Origin: Gnetum montanum
Lineage: Eukaryota > Streptophyta > Gnetopsida > Gnetales > Gnetaceae
Length of the DNA: 64,000 bases
Direction: 5' to 3'
Assembly (NCBI GenBank): GCA_015680685.1
Contig: MNCI01004170.1
Span: 328,821 to 392,820, forward strand
How positions within the stretch are numbered: the stretch's first letter is position 1; every line of letters begins with the position of its first letter. A program made the translations under genes and the position numbers. This document shows positions 1-10,689 of this stretch, piece after piece. The notes under the pieces are model-generated. The model searched no databases and had not been told where the DNA came from. It saw only the letters and a list, made by a program, of their open reading frames with translations.

Positions 1-541
1 TGTTAGTAATCTCGTTTATGAATAAAACGACATCATGTAGCCCATTGAGGTGAGGTTTTCTCTATGTTGTCAAAGTCATGAGGGACTGATTATCTGGATA
101 ATGAGGCCACATCATCCATCCATCCATCCCATTAACAAGATGTTCTTACCATGGTCATAATGGTATTCTTTTTTCATCATCAAACTAAGAATAAACTCAT
201 AATCATTGTGCCTAGACAGAAAAGTGAAGAATCTAGTGGGAATGCAAAGGGTGTGACACCAAGTGGATTTTTATAATCTCTTTGACCAAATTTGTATGTT
301 CTATCATGTTGCTAAGGTTGTAATCATATCCTTGTAGATCTAGCAAAAAATGGAAGTAAGAGTAAAATAAGTGTTGCCTTATCATATCCTTAGAAAGACA
401 TGTTACCCATGCTTGAAAGTAGTCCTTTGGTAAGGTTGACACAGATAAAAATAAAATAATAGGGCACTAAATAAATTTTTGAGGGTCCCACTAAAAAGAC
501 ATGTTACCCATGCCTAAAGGTTGGTGGCTTCTTAGAAATTA

Positions 542-586
<45 letters not shown>

Positions 587-981
587 GCCATGAATAAACT
601 CCTCCCTTGGACAAAACACCAAGTGATGCTATTCCTTATAATGATGGTAGTCTTATGGTTGTTAATCCAAGAGATAAAAAAATGTGATGTCACTGGAACA
701 TGGTTTGGACTTAGTTTGAATCTTGGAAAGAAGGGCTAATGATTACTTTAACCATTAATAACACACAAGGATTTATTATGCCTATGGTAAGGCACCTCAC
801 ATTCCAATCTCTTTAATCCTTTCTAAAATACATTTCATCTCATTGTTTGTATGATCATAACTTGTGTTTTTGTATAACATAGAGTTATTTTTTCAAATTA
901 GTGGTTTTAACATGTCTATTTTGTTCAATAGGTATGCGTTGCATTCAGCCCCTTTGGTGCATATGGAAATTTTTAGGTGTG
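1..981. other. Unassigned AT-rich DNA, no gene seen
   Basis: No reading frame here resembles a known protein. A 19-bp direct repeat, AAAGACATGTTACCCATGC, occurs at 394-412 and 495-513. An AG microsatellite lies between this pair and the rest of the region. The stretch is probably decayed transposon or intergenic DNA. Confidence 0.5.
549..583. repeat. (AG)n microsatellite
   Basis: An uninterrupted run of about 17 AG units, directly visible. It is a simple-sequence repeat likely to vary in length. Confidence 0.95.
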
Positions 982-1038
982 GTTATACAAGGGCATTAAG
1001 GGTTGGAGCTTGCTTTGGGGAGGACCCACTTGTATAAC
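982..1038 (+). repeat. 57-bp repeat with 10-bp inverted ends, copy 1
   Basis: The stretch begins GTTATACAAG and ends CTTGTATAAC, a perfect 10-bp inverted pair. A second copy of the same length lies in the opposite orientation at 35209-35265 with most of the interior conserved. It may be a very short TIR element or a piece of a larger dispersed repeat. Confidence 0.6.
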
Positions 1039-1299
1039 TATTGTAACTTTTACTTGTCTAACACAACTGCGTCATCTTGAACCTTCCAAGCGCATAAATG
1101 ATAAATTCAAAACCTTCCCTTATCATTTAACCTATCTATTTTACACCATGAATCTAATACCCTTTTCTTACATCTTCCAAAGCTTTTAATTCTTGTGATT
1201 CTATCTCCTAACATTACCAGTGGCTAAATATGAATTTCGACTTACCCCAAAACTTTGGATTTTACATGAAACCTTCCAACCAATCACAAAGCTTCATTT

Positions 1300-1490
1300 T
1301 CCATGTTGAATGTCCTCATAGAATGAAATTTTAAGATCCCCAATATTGGATGGGAGTCAATATCGAATACCTGATGTCAAGTACCCAATATCAGGTTCAT
1401 AAAAATCTATAAATAGGACCCCCACGATGGTTAGAATATTCATTATCATTAATTGAAGCTAAGGAAGTTTTTGCATTTTTCTCTCTTAAC
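1300..1490 (+). promoter_or_regulatory. LTR-like promoter with TATA box
   Basis: TATAAATAG occurs at 1408-1416. It is preceded by several short motifs of the type CAATAT(C/T)GG and its near inverse. A similar arrangement, repeated CCAATATC-like words then TATAAATA, occurs in the LTR of element G at 4430-4530. The two promoter regions are only weakly alike, so this may be the diverged 5' LTR of G or the LTR of another element. Confidence 0.35.
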
Positions 1491-1556
1491 TAAGAGCATG
1501 TGATATCTTGCTCTATATTACTTCAATTTTTGCAATTTTTGATCCTATTTGATCTT

Positions 1557-1943
1557 GGAGTATTCAATTTAGTCAGGGGAGGGTGGCTATGTGGAAAACT
1601 TGCGATAATTTTTCAAAATTTGCTATTGCCTAGAGGGTATTGTAAGGGTAAGAATGTTAAAAAACTTAAGCTTTTTAATGAATAATCACGTGCATGTATG
1701 CTAGAATTTATAATTATCTCACCCAAGGAATCATAACCATTTTTATAAGTCATACATAAGGGAAAAGAAGCCAATTACGAAGGGTCATAAAAGAAGATAA
1801 CAGTTTTTGGGCATTTTTCTTGAAAAATTTTTAACTCTACAATCACATGAGCTAAGAATATAATAGAAGAGAAGATATAAATTGAATACTCCATAAGGTT
1901 AGAAAAAATGTGGAGTATTCAATTTAGTTAGGGGAGGGTGGCT
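1557..1943 (+). repeat. 32-bp direct repeat, spacing 355 bp
   Basis: Nearly identical 32-bp sequences start at 1557 and 1912, beginning GGAGTATTCAATTTAGT and ending AGGGGAGGGTGGCT. Part of the motif also occurs inverted at 1881-1892 (ATTGAATACTCC). The repeat lies between the TATA-like site near 1408 and the ORF of element G, where a PBS and leader would be expected. I could not match it to a tRNA. Confidence 0.7.
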
Positions 1944-1991
1944 TTGAACAAACTAAATGTGGAGGCTAGGGCAACGCATCTATCCATAAGG

Positions 1992-4003
1992 TTTGACGTA
2001 GAAACCAGAAAGCTGTGGCTAAAGTGGGCATATAACAAAGAAAAAATTATATAGTGAGCTAACTCTAGAAGAGAAGATTTATTTCAAAATCAACACATAC
2101 CATCTCTTCCCCACTAAAGGACTTAACAGGATATCAAACTATTCAACTAAAGGAGGTGTAATCTTGATGGACAATTACAATGCCATCCTTATCCAATTGT
2201 ACTTCATGGAGATTCAAAGGTAGTTCCAAGAAAGGAAGGAAGGGAAGTCGAAGCCTCCATTCACTTGCCTAATCAGAAAGCTATGCAAGCATGCCAAAAT
2301 CCTGGGTTACATTAATGACATTCCTAGGAGAGTCCAAAATGCTTCATTCTATGAGTTGCTCAAACCAGCAACACCAAGGAAAGACCTTGGTGATGAACAA
2401 GAACAAGAACCCAAAAAAGAAGCCAAAACAAGAACTAGAGAAGGAGGCAAAGCAAGAACCAGAGCAACATTAAGAGTTACAAGTTCCACCACCACCACCG
2501 TAGGATTATAGGCTTGTAATGAGCCATCTACGACAAATTACTCAAACTCTTAGTTGCAGAAGTAGGGACAAATCAAAACTCTTTTAAGTTACTAATGATG
2601 TTGTTCAACCTACAGTCTCAGTTGATCCATCAAGGGGATAGATTTCTTTGCAATTATGAGGAAAAGCCCAATGGTCATAGTAGATCTCTAAAAATGTCAC
2701 ATCTTTCCAAGTGATGCTTGAAATGGAAGAAGGTGCCATAGTCATGGTCATGCAACACCAAAATGTAGTAGGTGCATCAGATGTTATCATAGACCATATT
2801 AAAGAATCCTTTAATGTGCCTATTGTACCCTCGATGGACTTAACCAGAACTAGAGATGAACAAGTGTTAGTTGAGACTTCAATAACTCTTGTGGCCCGTG
2901 AGGATGCACTTGACAAATTGCTACAAACTAGGCAAGTTATGACAACCCTTTTTGACATCCCCAATGATGTCACTGTAGTACAATCCAACCTTATAGCCAC
3001 AAAAGGAAAATTGATCATGGTAGAGACTAGGGTAGAACATGCAGAAGCAGAGGTGCACATATTACAACAAGAGCTCATCACCCTGAGAGCTAAAAGAAGG
3101 AATCCTTCCTAACTCGTTGCACCTTACTAGTTGGAGCAATTTCGAATAGAGCAGCTAGGACGATTAATTAAGCATACTAAAGCTGCTAAACAAGAAAATG
3201 AGAAATTGATATGGAATTCCTTAACCATTGAAGCCCAAGCATATGCTCATGTGAAGGCATTGATCATTGCACAAGAAGAAAACAAGCAGCTTGCTGCTAA
3301 CAATGCAAGGTTGACCACTATCGAGAAGTAGAAGAACATTTTGGAAGAAAGCATCCACTAGTTGAGGGAGTGACTGGTGTAGGTCAACCAAGACATAAGT
3401 TGATTAGCCAGAGAGAACCAAACACTCTCAATGGAGGAGGTATGTGTAATACGTCAAAATTCTACAATTGAGATAAGCACATGGTAGAACAAAGCCAAGA
3501 AACATAAGAAGCTAAAAAAGCATTTCTAGGACTAGCTTGACATGTATAAACAAATTAATGAAAAATAAATCTATATGGAAAATGCCTACATCAGTTCCAC
3601 ATCAATGTGGAATCCTAACTGGCAGCCCATCTTGGATAGCTATATCCTAGTCCACCAAGTAGAAGTGAAGAACAAAGACTTGCAAATTGAAGATTTGAAA
3701 GAGTACATGGCATTAGCTAACCTTTGCTACGCCAACATTATCATGTTAATAGTAGGTTGGCCTAAAAATGAGTTGGAACAGTAAGTAGTAGCCACCTATG
3801 CCTTATATGAAAAAGTGTTTGCAAATAGGAAAGATGTTCTACAAAAGCTCAATGTGGCAAACTCAGGATTGGAAACAATTAAGAATCACTACCATAGGCA
3901 AAGAGATGTAGCCTCAGACCTAGCCAAGAGATTAATAGATGATTATGAATTAAGAGAAAATGCTAAGGCTTTTGAGGAGGAATGGAGGCAGTTCATAGCA
4001 TAG
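1992..4003 (+). pseudogene. Decayed ORF of non-autonomous LTR element G (function unknown)
   Basis: A long reading frame is broken by at least two frameshifts and many stops. Near the start is FDVETRKLWLKWAYNKEK (1992 on), then another frame with YFKINTYHLFPTKGL and KPPFTCLIRKLCKHAKI (2060-2290), then a Lys/Glu/Thr-rich stretch. From 2711 to 4003 the four open pieces are all in the same frame, separated only by in-frame stops, and are rich in Glu, Leu, Lys and Gln with heptad-like spacing (for example QEENKQLAANNARL), suggesting coiled coil. Most stops are TAG, TAA or TGA where a CAG, CAA or CGA codon would fit. A polypurine tract and LTR follow, so it belongs to a retrotransposon. It is not gag, protease, RT or integrase; it recalls the extra ORFs of plant Tat-type elements. 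I do not know its function. Confidence 0.55.
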
Positions 4004-4390
4004 TATGTGAAAGCGAATTAGATGTTCCTGCAGCTTCCATGTTTATGGGATGTATCAATTCTAGCACACATTGGATCATTAGCATGGATAGTGCATGTCC
4101 CAATAATGGATGAGAAGAACTTGTAGGTGCTCCTAAATCACTACTAATTTCAAAAGCCTGACGACAAAGGGAAGTAACCAATGGAAGAGCCACCACCTCT
4201 GAGAACTACATAAGTTTCCCCAATTTTGTTGTTTTGTCATGTCATGTCCATTTTTGTAAAATACCACTGTAACATGAAAGAGTCAGTTTGTGTATTTATT
4301 AGAGTTATTCAATAATCCCATACCTTCCCAATATTTTATAAAGAACTTGTTCCTCATTATGTTTAACTCGAGGATGAGTGTACATTCAGT

Positions 4391-4735
4391 TGTGGGGGTA
4401 TGGTTAGTCATGTTTTGTAGGGCTCTGATATTACCCAATATCGAAGCCATGTTATAAGGTATTTGATATTGGGGCACAACCTCTAATGTTGGAGATCCAA
4501 TATCACCCCTTCTGTTTTAGCCTATAAATACAATACTTGGGTGCACTTTTTGCACATATAGATTTGGATAAATTTCAATAGATTTTAGAGGTAGAAATAG
4601 AGAAGTTTATTTCTAGTGCATGCCTGTAGTGTGATGTTAAGTGATTGTACAACATCCTTATTTAAGTTTGACGTACTTGGACATGTTGCATGTTCGACAA
4701 TAAAAATCGAGATTACTTCCATCATTGCAACATCC
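4391..4735 (+). mobile_element. Polypurine tract and 3' LTR of element G
   Basis: The motif AACTCGAGGATGAGTG followed by TGTGGGGGTA (4391-4400) is the usual arrangement just upstream of a plant gypsy-type 3' LTR. The LTR would start TGGTTAGTC at 4401. A TATA box, TATAAATA, is at 4523-4530, about 120 bp into the LTR. The right end is not clear; 4735 is an estimate. Confidence 0.55.
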
Positions 4736-5329
4736 TCTTAGCTTTATTATTATTATTTTAATTAATTAAATGCTTACTATTTTCGTTAGTTAATGTTTAT
4801 CAATTATTTTTCTTTATCATTTTCTATCATTAAGAAAAATGAGTATGACTAATCACGAGCACTTAAGTATAATTACTTGGTAATTCAGTAGTGTTATCAT
4901 TCAGTTAGTGTAATTACTTGGTAGCGGTACACTTGGTAATCCTAGTAGTAGTTACATTAACTCTAAGGTGTGTACGGAAGGTTAAGAATGGATACTCGTC
5001 GCATGTAGGCTAGTTTATACTTTACTTTCCATTATTAATTAGTTAAAATAATTGATTTCTTTATTATTATTAGGAGTAGCATAAGGTTGAAACAACATCA
5101 AGAATCATATGCCTCACTTTGGACTAAACCATACATGACAAAGCTGCCGCTAGTCCAAGTGGGAAGATAGCAAACTGTGATCAAGACATAACAATTTAGA
5201 TGCCACAACTAGTCCCATTTATGAAATTCAACTAGATCATGTGTGAATGCTTATGATTTGTATGGTTGGGCATAGGGGGTACTTCGCTACTCATCAAGCA
5301 ACATTCAAGTGTAGATTAATTGGATAGAT
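4736..5329. other. Unassigned AT-rich DNA between elements G and A
   Basis: No gene is seen. Short words such as GTAATTACTTGGTA recur near 4870-4950. The stretch probably holds the end of the G LTR and the start of the element A 5' LTR, but neither edge is visible. Confidence 0.4.
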
Positions 5330-5718
5330 AAGTGCATATTTCAAGTGCAAAATATACCCAGCACCTTGCACCAGATCTCAAATGATATTTAGTGTATTTT
5401 TTGATTGTAACAAGCTTGATCTATACCATTCTAAACCTATTTTACAACTATTTTTTACAATATCAAATATAAATATTGTAGTTGTTTATTTAGTCATATC
5501 ATTTCACTCTCATTCTATTATTGTTTTAATGTTGAGTTTTACATTTGCATGCCTTCACTCATTTCATTTAAAATTGTTGGTAATAGATTTCAGAAGTCCT
5601 TGAATGATTGGCAAGACCACCTAAGGTGCCCAAAATCCTTTTCGAGGCCTATGCATCTTGGGGTTAAAATTGTTTGCATGGATTTTCTTGAGTTTACAGT
5701 AGTGATTTTGTTGTTATA
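5330..5718 (+). repeat. Distal part of the 5' LTR of element A
   Basis: The stretch aligns loosely with the last 300-400 bp of the element C LTRs: a T-rich part, a 'ga(c/t)ca(c/t)c(t)aaggt/ggca' block near 5610-5640, a GGGGTTAAA block near 5663, and an end in TTGTTATA just before the PBS. The LTR left end could not be placed. Confidence 0.5.
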
Positions 5719-5724
5719 GTTTTC

Positions 5725-5741
5725 TAGCATTAGAAGGAGAT
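5725..5741 (+). other. Primer-binding site of element A (tRNA-Asn type)
   Basis: The sequence TAGCATTAGAAGGAGAT lies 6 nt after the LTR end. A plant tRNA-Asn 3' end predicts TGGCGCTAGAAGGAGGGG. All but one of the differences are G-to-A or C-to-T transitions. The copy in element C at 43268 shows the same PBS with different transitions, which supports the call. Confidence 0.65.
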
Positions 5742-6431
5742 CCTTTGTCTAAATTCTTTGTCTAAAATCCATTTATAGTAAAAAAATCCTCTACCTTTTT
5801 CTGCTTTGGTATGCTAGCGTATGTGATGGAGTAAAAATTATTTTGGATTTTCTACAACCTAGCATTTGACATTATAGTTAGTTTTATTTCTATTGTTATA
5901 GTCACAATATTAAATAAATAATAAAAAATTATTATTGCTACTTTTATAGTTACAGTGCACAGCTTTGTCCTTGTTTTTTACATTTTACAATTCAAAAACT
6001 ATTTTCATTATTATAGTGTGTAGTGTTTTCTTTGTCCCTTATGTTTATAGTTTTTTCAAATTTAATAGCATATTCATTTTATAAAATTTTTCTCATATGC
6101 ACTAAGACCTCTCCTCATTTTTCCTAGTGCTACTTAAATACACGAGGAAAAATTGTCATTGTAGTTGTAGTTACATACACTTTATTTCTCTTCCCTTTTT
6201 TAATATACACATTTTAGCCAAATATTCTACACTTTCTTCAAGTCATAGTTTCATATGCTATAGTCTTTTACATTGCAATCATATACGCCTCAGTTTCATA
6301 TGTTGCAAGCCTTATATGCTACAAGCCATAACTCACCTAAGATATTAAGTCTTTGTGACATTTGCTCAATTGTTCATCTCATATAGTTTATGCCTTTTGC
6401 GTCTACCATTCTACAACATAACATCATTGCC
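5742..6431 (+). other. Untranslated leader of element A
   Basis: A T-rich 690-bp stretch between the PBS and the first gag codon. No conserved coding signal is seen. It matches the 43285-44159 leader of element C in position. Confidence 0.5.
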
Positions 6432-8420
6432 ATGGCCATGAACTAGGAATTTGCTTGCATCTATGATCCTAAAGACTAAGCTATGATGGAGCGTAGATAG
6501 TCCCTTAGGCTTTTAGGACGTAATATTACGCATGTCAACATCACTAAAGAATACTACAACTTTATTTGTGCAAATATATAGGCTAGCCTACCCATCCCAT
6601 GCAAGCAGTTAGACTCTAAGCATGAATTTGAAGTTGTTCATAAGAATGGAAAGAAATATATATCCCTTCCTCATATGACAAAATTGAGCTTTCGAAAAGC
6701 TATGTTAACCTGTTAGCCTAATTAGTGGATGTAGATGAGGAGGTTGCAGTAAGGGAACAAGCTAGTTCATAATATGTTCAAGGGGATTAGGATGAGTTTG
6801 GGAATTACTGTGAGTATGAGGCTCATGCGGAGGAATCCTTGTAACTATTCATCTCTAATTTATTCATAAGAAACCCATTGTACTCCTTAGCCATAATAAG
6901 TCAAATAATGTATATAATCCCCTTGAATCAAACCTCATAATTAGATTCCTAGGTCTTATCCTTATTCACAACCATATCTTTCCCAACATAGCCTCATTGC
7001 ACATGGCCACCATCGATGGTCTCTTCCATGCCACCTCCATTTACCATCTTAGTAGGTCCTTCTTCAGGATCTCAAGTCCCACAAACCTCCTACTAGCTCT
7101 TCATCCCCTTCATTCCACAAATTTTGGTTCAAACCTCATTATCTTTGTTTAACCCTCCTACTGCAGTGATTACAAGACCTCCCCAACCTATGTTGTTACC
7201 CATGGCATGACTTGAATCCATCTAGCCACTAGTGTAGCTAGCCATACAATAAACACAACCTACAGGAGCATCCTAGAGCCTGGATCAAGCTTTTCAACTA
7301 ATCCAAAGCCTTACCGATAAACTAAAAAAACTTGAGTCAAGCATTTCTCATATAGTAAAGGTCATGAAATTTTACCACGATGATCCAATTAACCCCATTG
7401 TCTTGTAAATAACTATTCCTATAGGTACCCCAATCCCTTACTTCATCAAATACAATGGTGAAGGTGATTCCAATGCCCACTTGATTACCTTCCATTTTAA
7501 GTACTTACTATTGCAAGCTTGATCACACACCATGTTGCATGTCTTTTCCATGTTATTAGCTAAAAAATCCTTAGATTGGTATTTGGCACTACATAGAGGA
7601 CCTATCTCTTTCCTAGATGACTAGATAAACTAGTTTGTTAATCATTTCAAGTATAATTTGAAACCTGAAATAATGCTAGATGAACTCATGAAAGTGAGAC
7701 AGGGGTCCCTTGAACCTATCCAAAAGTTCATACAAAGATGGAATGCTATTCTTAATGAGATACCCAAATCGATCTTTGAAACTTACCTTTTGGCTATTTT
7801 TAAGGGGACAGTTAATGACTTTATCAAGTCTAAGCTTTATTATTTGGATCCTTGATCCATTAGTCAAGTCTTCACCTAAGTCAAGAACATAGAGGACACA
7901 ACAAAAGCCAACAATGATCCTACCTACATCACATAGAAGAACCAACATACTAAAAGAAATAAGAATAAGGATAAACAAACCTATGAAATCATGGCCATAG
8001 TGGTCAAAGAACCAAAAACAACATAGTGGCCAAAGATAACACAACCTAAAGCCCCTAATACTGCTACTCAATCATCAAATTTTGGTGCTTTCACCTTCAA
8101 CATGCTAAAGCCCAACTTTGAATGAAAGGATTGATCTAAATATACCAAACTACCAATGAAACCATCGAAGCTTCTCAACTAGTTGCTAAGAAGAACCCGT
8201 ATTCAACATAAATAATTGTCTAAGCATGCTTACAATAGGCATGAAAATCTTTGTAAAATCACTAGGGACCCTACTATAGCCATGAAAGATGATCCTCCCA
8301 TTCCCAAGTACTTCAAGTTAGATAGATTCTACCACTATCATTAGCTTCTTGACCATGATACTGATTTTTCCTTGATCTTAAAGGATGATCTGTAGAAGAT
8401 GATGGATAGTGGAGTGTTGG
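6432..8420 (+). pseudogene. gag: Gag of Tat-like Ty3/gypsy element A, decayed
   Basis: Gag forms the cytoplasmic virus-like particle of LTR retrotransposons. The chosen start is the ATG at 6432, because the first ~12 codons lead into YDPKD, as in the C copy (44160). The conserved retrotransposon-gag core lies at 7560-7860, with the words ALDWYLAL, VRQGSLEPIQKFIQRWN and AIFKGTVNDFIKSKLYYLDP. Near 8325-8400 is a degenerate Cys/His cluster (FYHYH, then DHDTDF), with the final expected Cys now Ser. Stops include a TGA where C has TGG and a TAA where C has CAA. At least one frameshift is present. The copy is non-functional. Confidence 0.8.
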
Positions 8421-9059
8421 TCTTATATGCATCTAACCCTGTTAGACTCTAAAACAAACCCATGTAGATGTACAATAACCCTCTTAACACTAATAATGAT
8501 CCATTTACCATATCCATGTTCAATATTCATGATAAGCTTAAACTTGCCAAGGAGTTGTTTGTGGTTTAGGTACCTCCTCATGATGAAAGGACTTCAACCT
8601 CATCAAGTTAAAGAACTTATTTTGTTATAAGGATATCATCACCTATGTCTCCCAAAGAACCATTTGTTATGAGAGTGCTTCCTTTCACCATTGGTAAACC
8701 CATGGCCTGAGTTGATGAATGTCCTCCCATGTTGGCAAATGCTTTAGCCTCTTCTCAACCAAATAGCAAGAAATTTCCCTCAAAACAATGCAAGGAGCTA
8801 AGTCTAAGGCTAAGGACACTAATCAAAAAAAATTCTAGAAAGTAGAAGACTCATTGAAGTGTACCCTAGTTTCAGCCACACTAATGAATTCCAGTGCCCA
8901 AATTACATCAACCAACTAACCTAGGAAGGACAAGCAAAATAAGAAAAAGGTAAGAGGCCAAATAGCACATGTTAAAACACAAGGTCAAAATCCTAGGTAG
9001 AATGAAAGAAGTCAAGGCCAATAAAATAGAGAAAACATCCAACAATGAGAAAGACTTCT
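8421..9059 (+). other. Gag-protease connecting region of element A
   Basis: This is a low-complexity, Lys/Pro/Ser-rich stretch in several frames with no recognisable domain. The same interval in element C (46420-46860) is similarly disordered and diverged. Confidence 0.5.
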
Positions 9060-9840
9060 TCATTGCCATGGAGTAGGTCAAGATTTCATTAAAACAAAAA
9101 AATATTTCTTTAACCTTGTATGACTTAGTTATAATCTCTCCTACCCATCATGAAGCCTTGATTAATATGTCGACTTCCATTCTCATAACTGAGGACATCA
9201 CAACTAAAGAAGAGTCTATCCACATAGTGATAGTACCATTCTCACCCAAGCAAGAGCTGAAGCTAGTCAGATGGACATTTCATGATAGTGAGGTAAAAAA
9301 TAACCTACATAGTTGCAAACTGTTGAGATTCCTCCTCATCATAATTATTAGAGTTAGCCAGTACAAAGTGCATGGGTACATGTTGATGATGGAGTAGCAA
9401 TAAACGTAATCCTCCTACACATCGTAGAATGCTTAGGTTTGGTTGAAAACATCTAGGACACCTCCACTTTTACACTAAAATTATTTAATAGATCATGTGT
9501 AGTAGTGAAAGGGTCCATCTTTTTAGAATTTCTGGGTAGAAAATAATTCCCCACATCTGTTGATTTCCTAATTGTTTAAGAAACACTAGACTTCAACTTA
9601 ATTCTAGGAAGACCATGGTTGGCCAAGTTGTAAGTAGTTTCTTTTACAATTTATTAAGAGATTTATCTATCTTACAAGAGAGGTGAAATCATTATTCATA
9701 GAGATAGCATGATCCCGTTGTCCATCAACACTGTTAACATAGAATAAGGATTTAAGGTGGACTTTTCAGGTGAAACTTCCATAGCCCAAAACAACACCAA
9801 AAATCATGATGAAACCAACCAAGCCAAAGCTAGGAATACT
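9060..9840 (+). pseudogene. pro: Retropepsin-like protease of element A, decayed
   Basis: The aspartic protease cleaves the Gag-Pol polyprotein. The catalytic loop VHVDDGVAINVI is read at 9376-9411 and is followed by a downstream LGRPW-type motif near 9605-9625. The part upstream of the loop, ending about 9375 with KVHG, is in a different frame, so a frameshift lies just before the active site. Several in-frame stops follow. The active-site Asp is present in the sequence. Element C has the equivalent loop VHVDDGATMNVV near 47082. Confidence 0.75.
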
Positions 9841-10689
9841 GGGGTCATGAATTAATTTTGGAAAGAGATCCCATTTAGCATTGTAAGAGAAGGGAATGAG
9901 AAGTACAAGATTGTGCAACAAAAACCTTATAAATTTCATAATCTCTCAAAGATTAGAAAATGACTGCATGATTAAACATGTCACTCATTTTCTTTTCCTT
10001 GTCTATAGGAAGTGAACATTTAGTTAGTAGCCTTGTTTGTGATTTTTACTTACATATTTGCATTTGATCTTAACATTTTGCTTCATTACATCATGTTTTC
10101 TTGTTTGCTAGGTATCCTTATTTTATGTTCTTTTACATTAATTCATAACTTGTATTTATTTTATGTTCACATTAAAATGCAAAACAATAAAAAAACATAA
10201 AAATATGAAAGAAAAAAAATTAATCAAGAAATTATAAAACATAAAAATTAAAAATAGTAGCCAATACAAGCTTTAAACTGAAACCAAAATATCACATTTA
10301 GTATAACCAAAACCAAAATAGTAGTCATGGTTACACTGTGTGACAAATAACAAAAAAAAAATGTTCATACCATAGTTGCATTGTGCAACAAGTAAAAAAA
10401 ATAAAAATAATACATAGTCTCGAAGGCTATGATAGCCAACTAAAAATAGCAATAATTATATAGCCAAAATAACAAAATATGGCAAGTACATCAGTAGCCA
10501 CTCTAAGCCATAGGAGAAGGAGGAGGATTATCACAAACATCATCATCATCATTACTAGGGGCCTAGGGACAATAAGAACATGCAAACATTAGTAACCATA
10601 GTAACAAAAAACATGACTATAAAATAATGAAAATAAAATAAATACTATAATAAAAAATTTAAAACAAAATTTTACAAACCTTAGAAGGT

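Noticed and set aside
2605-3081. Minus-strand ORF of 158 codons
   Set aside because: It lies opposite the plus-strand coiled-coil ORF of element G, which continues in the same frame on both sides; Ser/Cys/Thr-rich content is the mirror of Glu/Lys-rich codons.
7676-8071. Minus-strand ORF of 131 codons
   Set aside because: It is antisense to the conserved gag core of element A; the plus-strand reading matches element C codon for codon.
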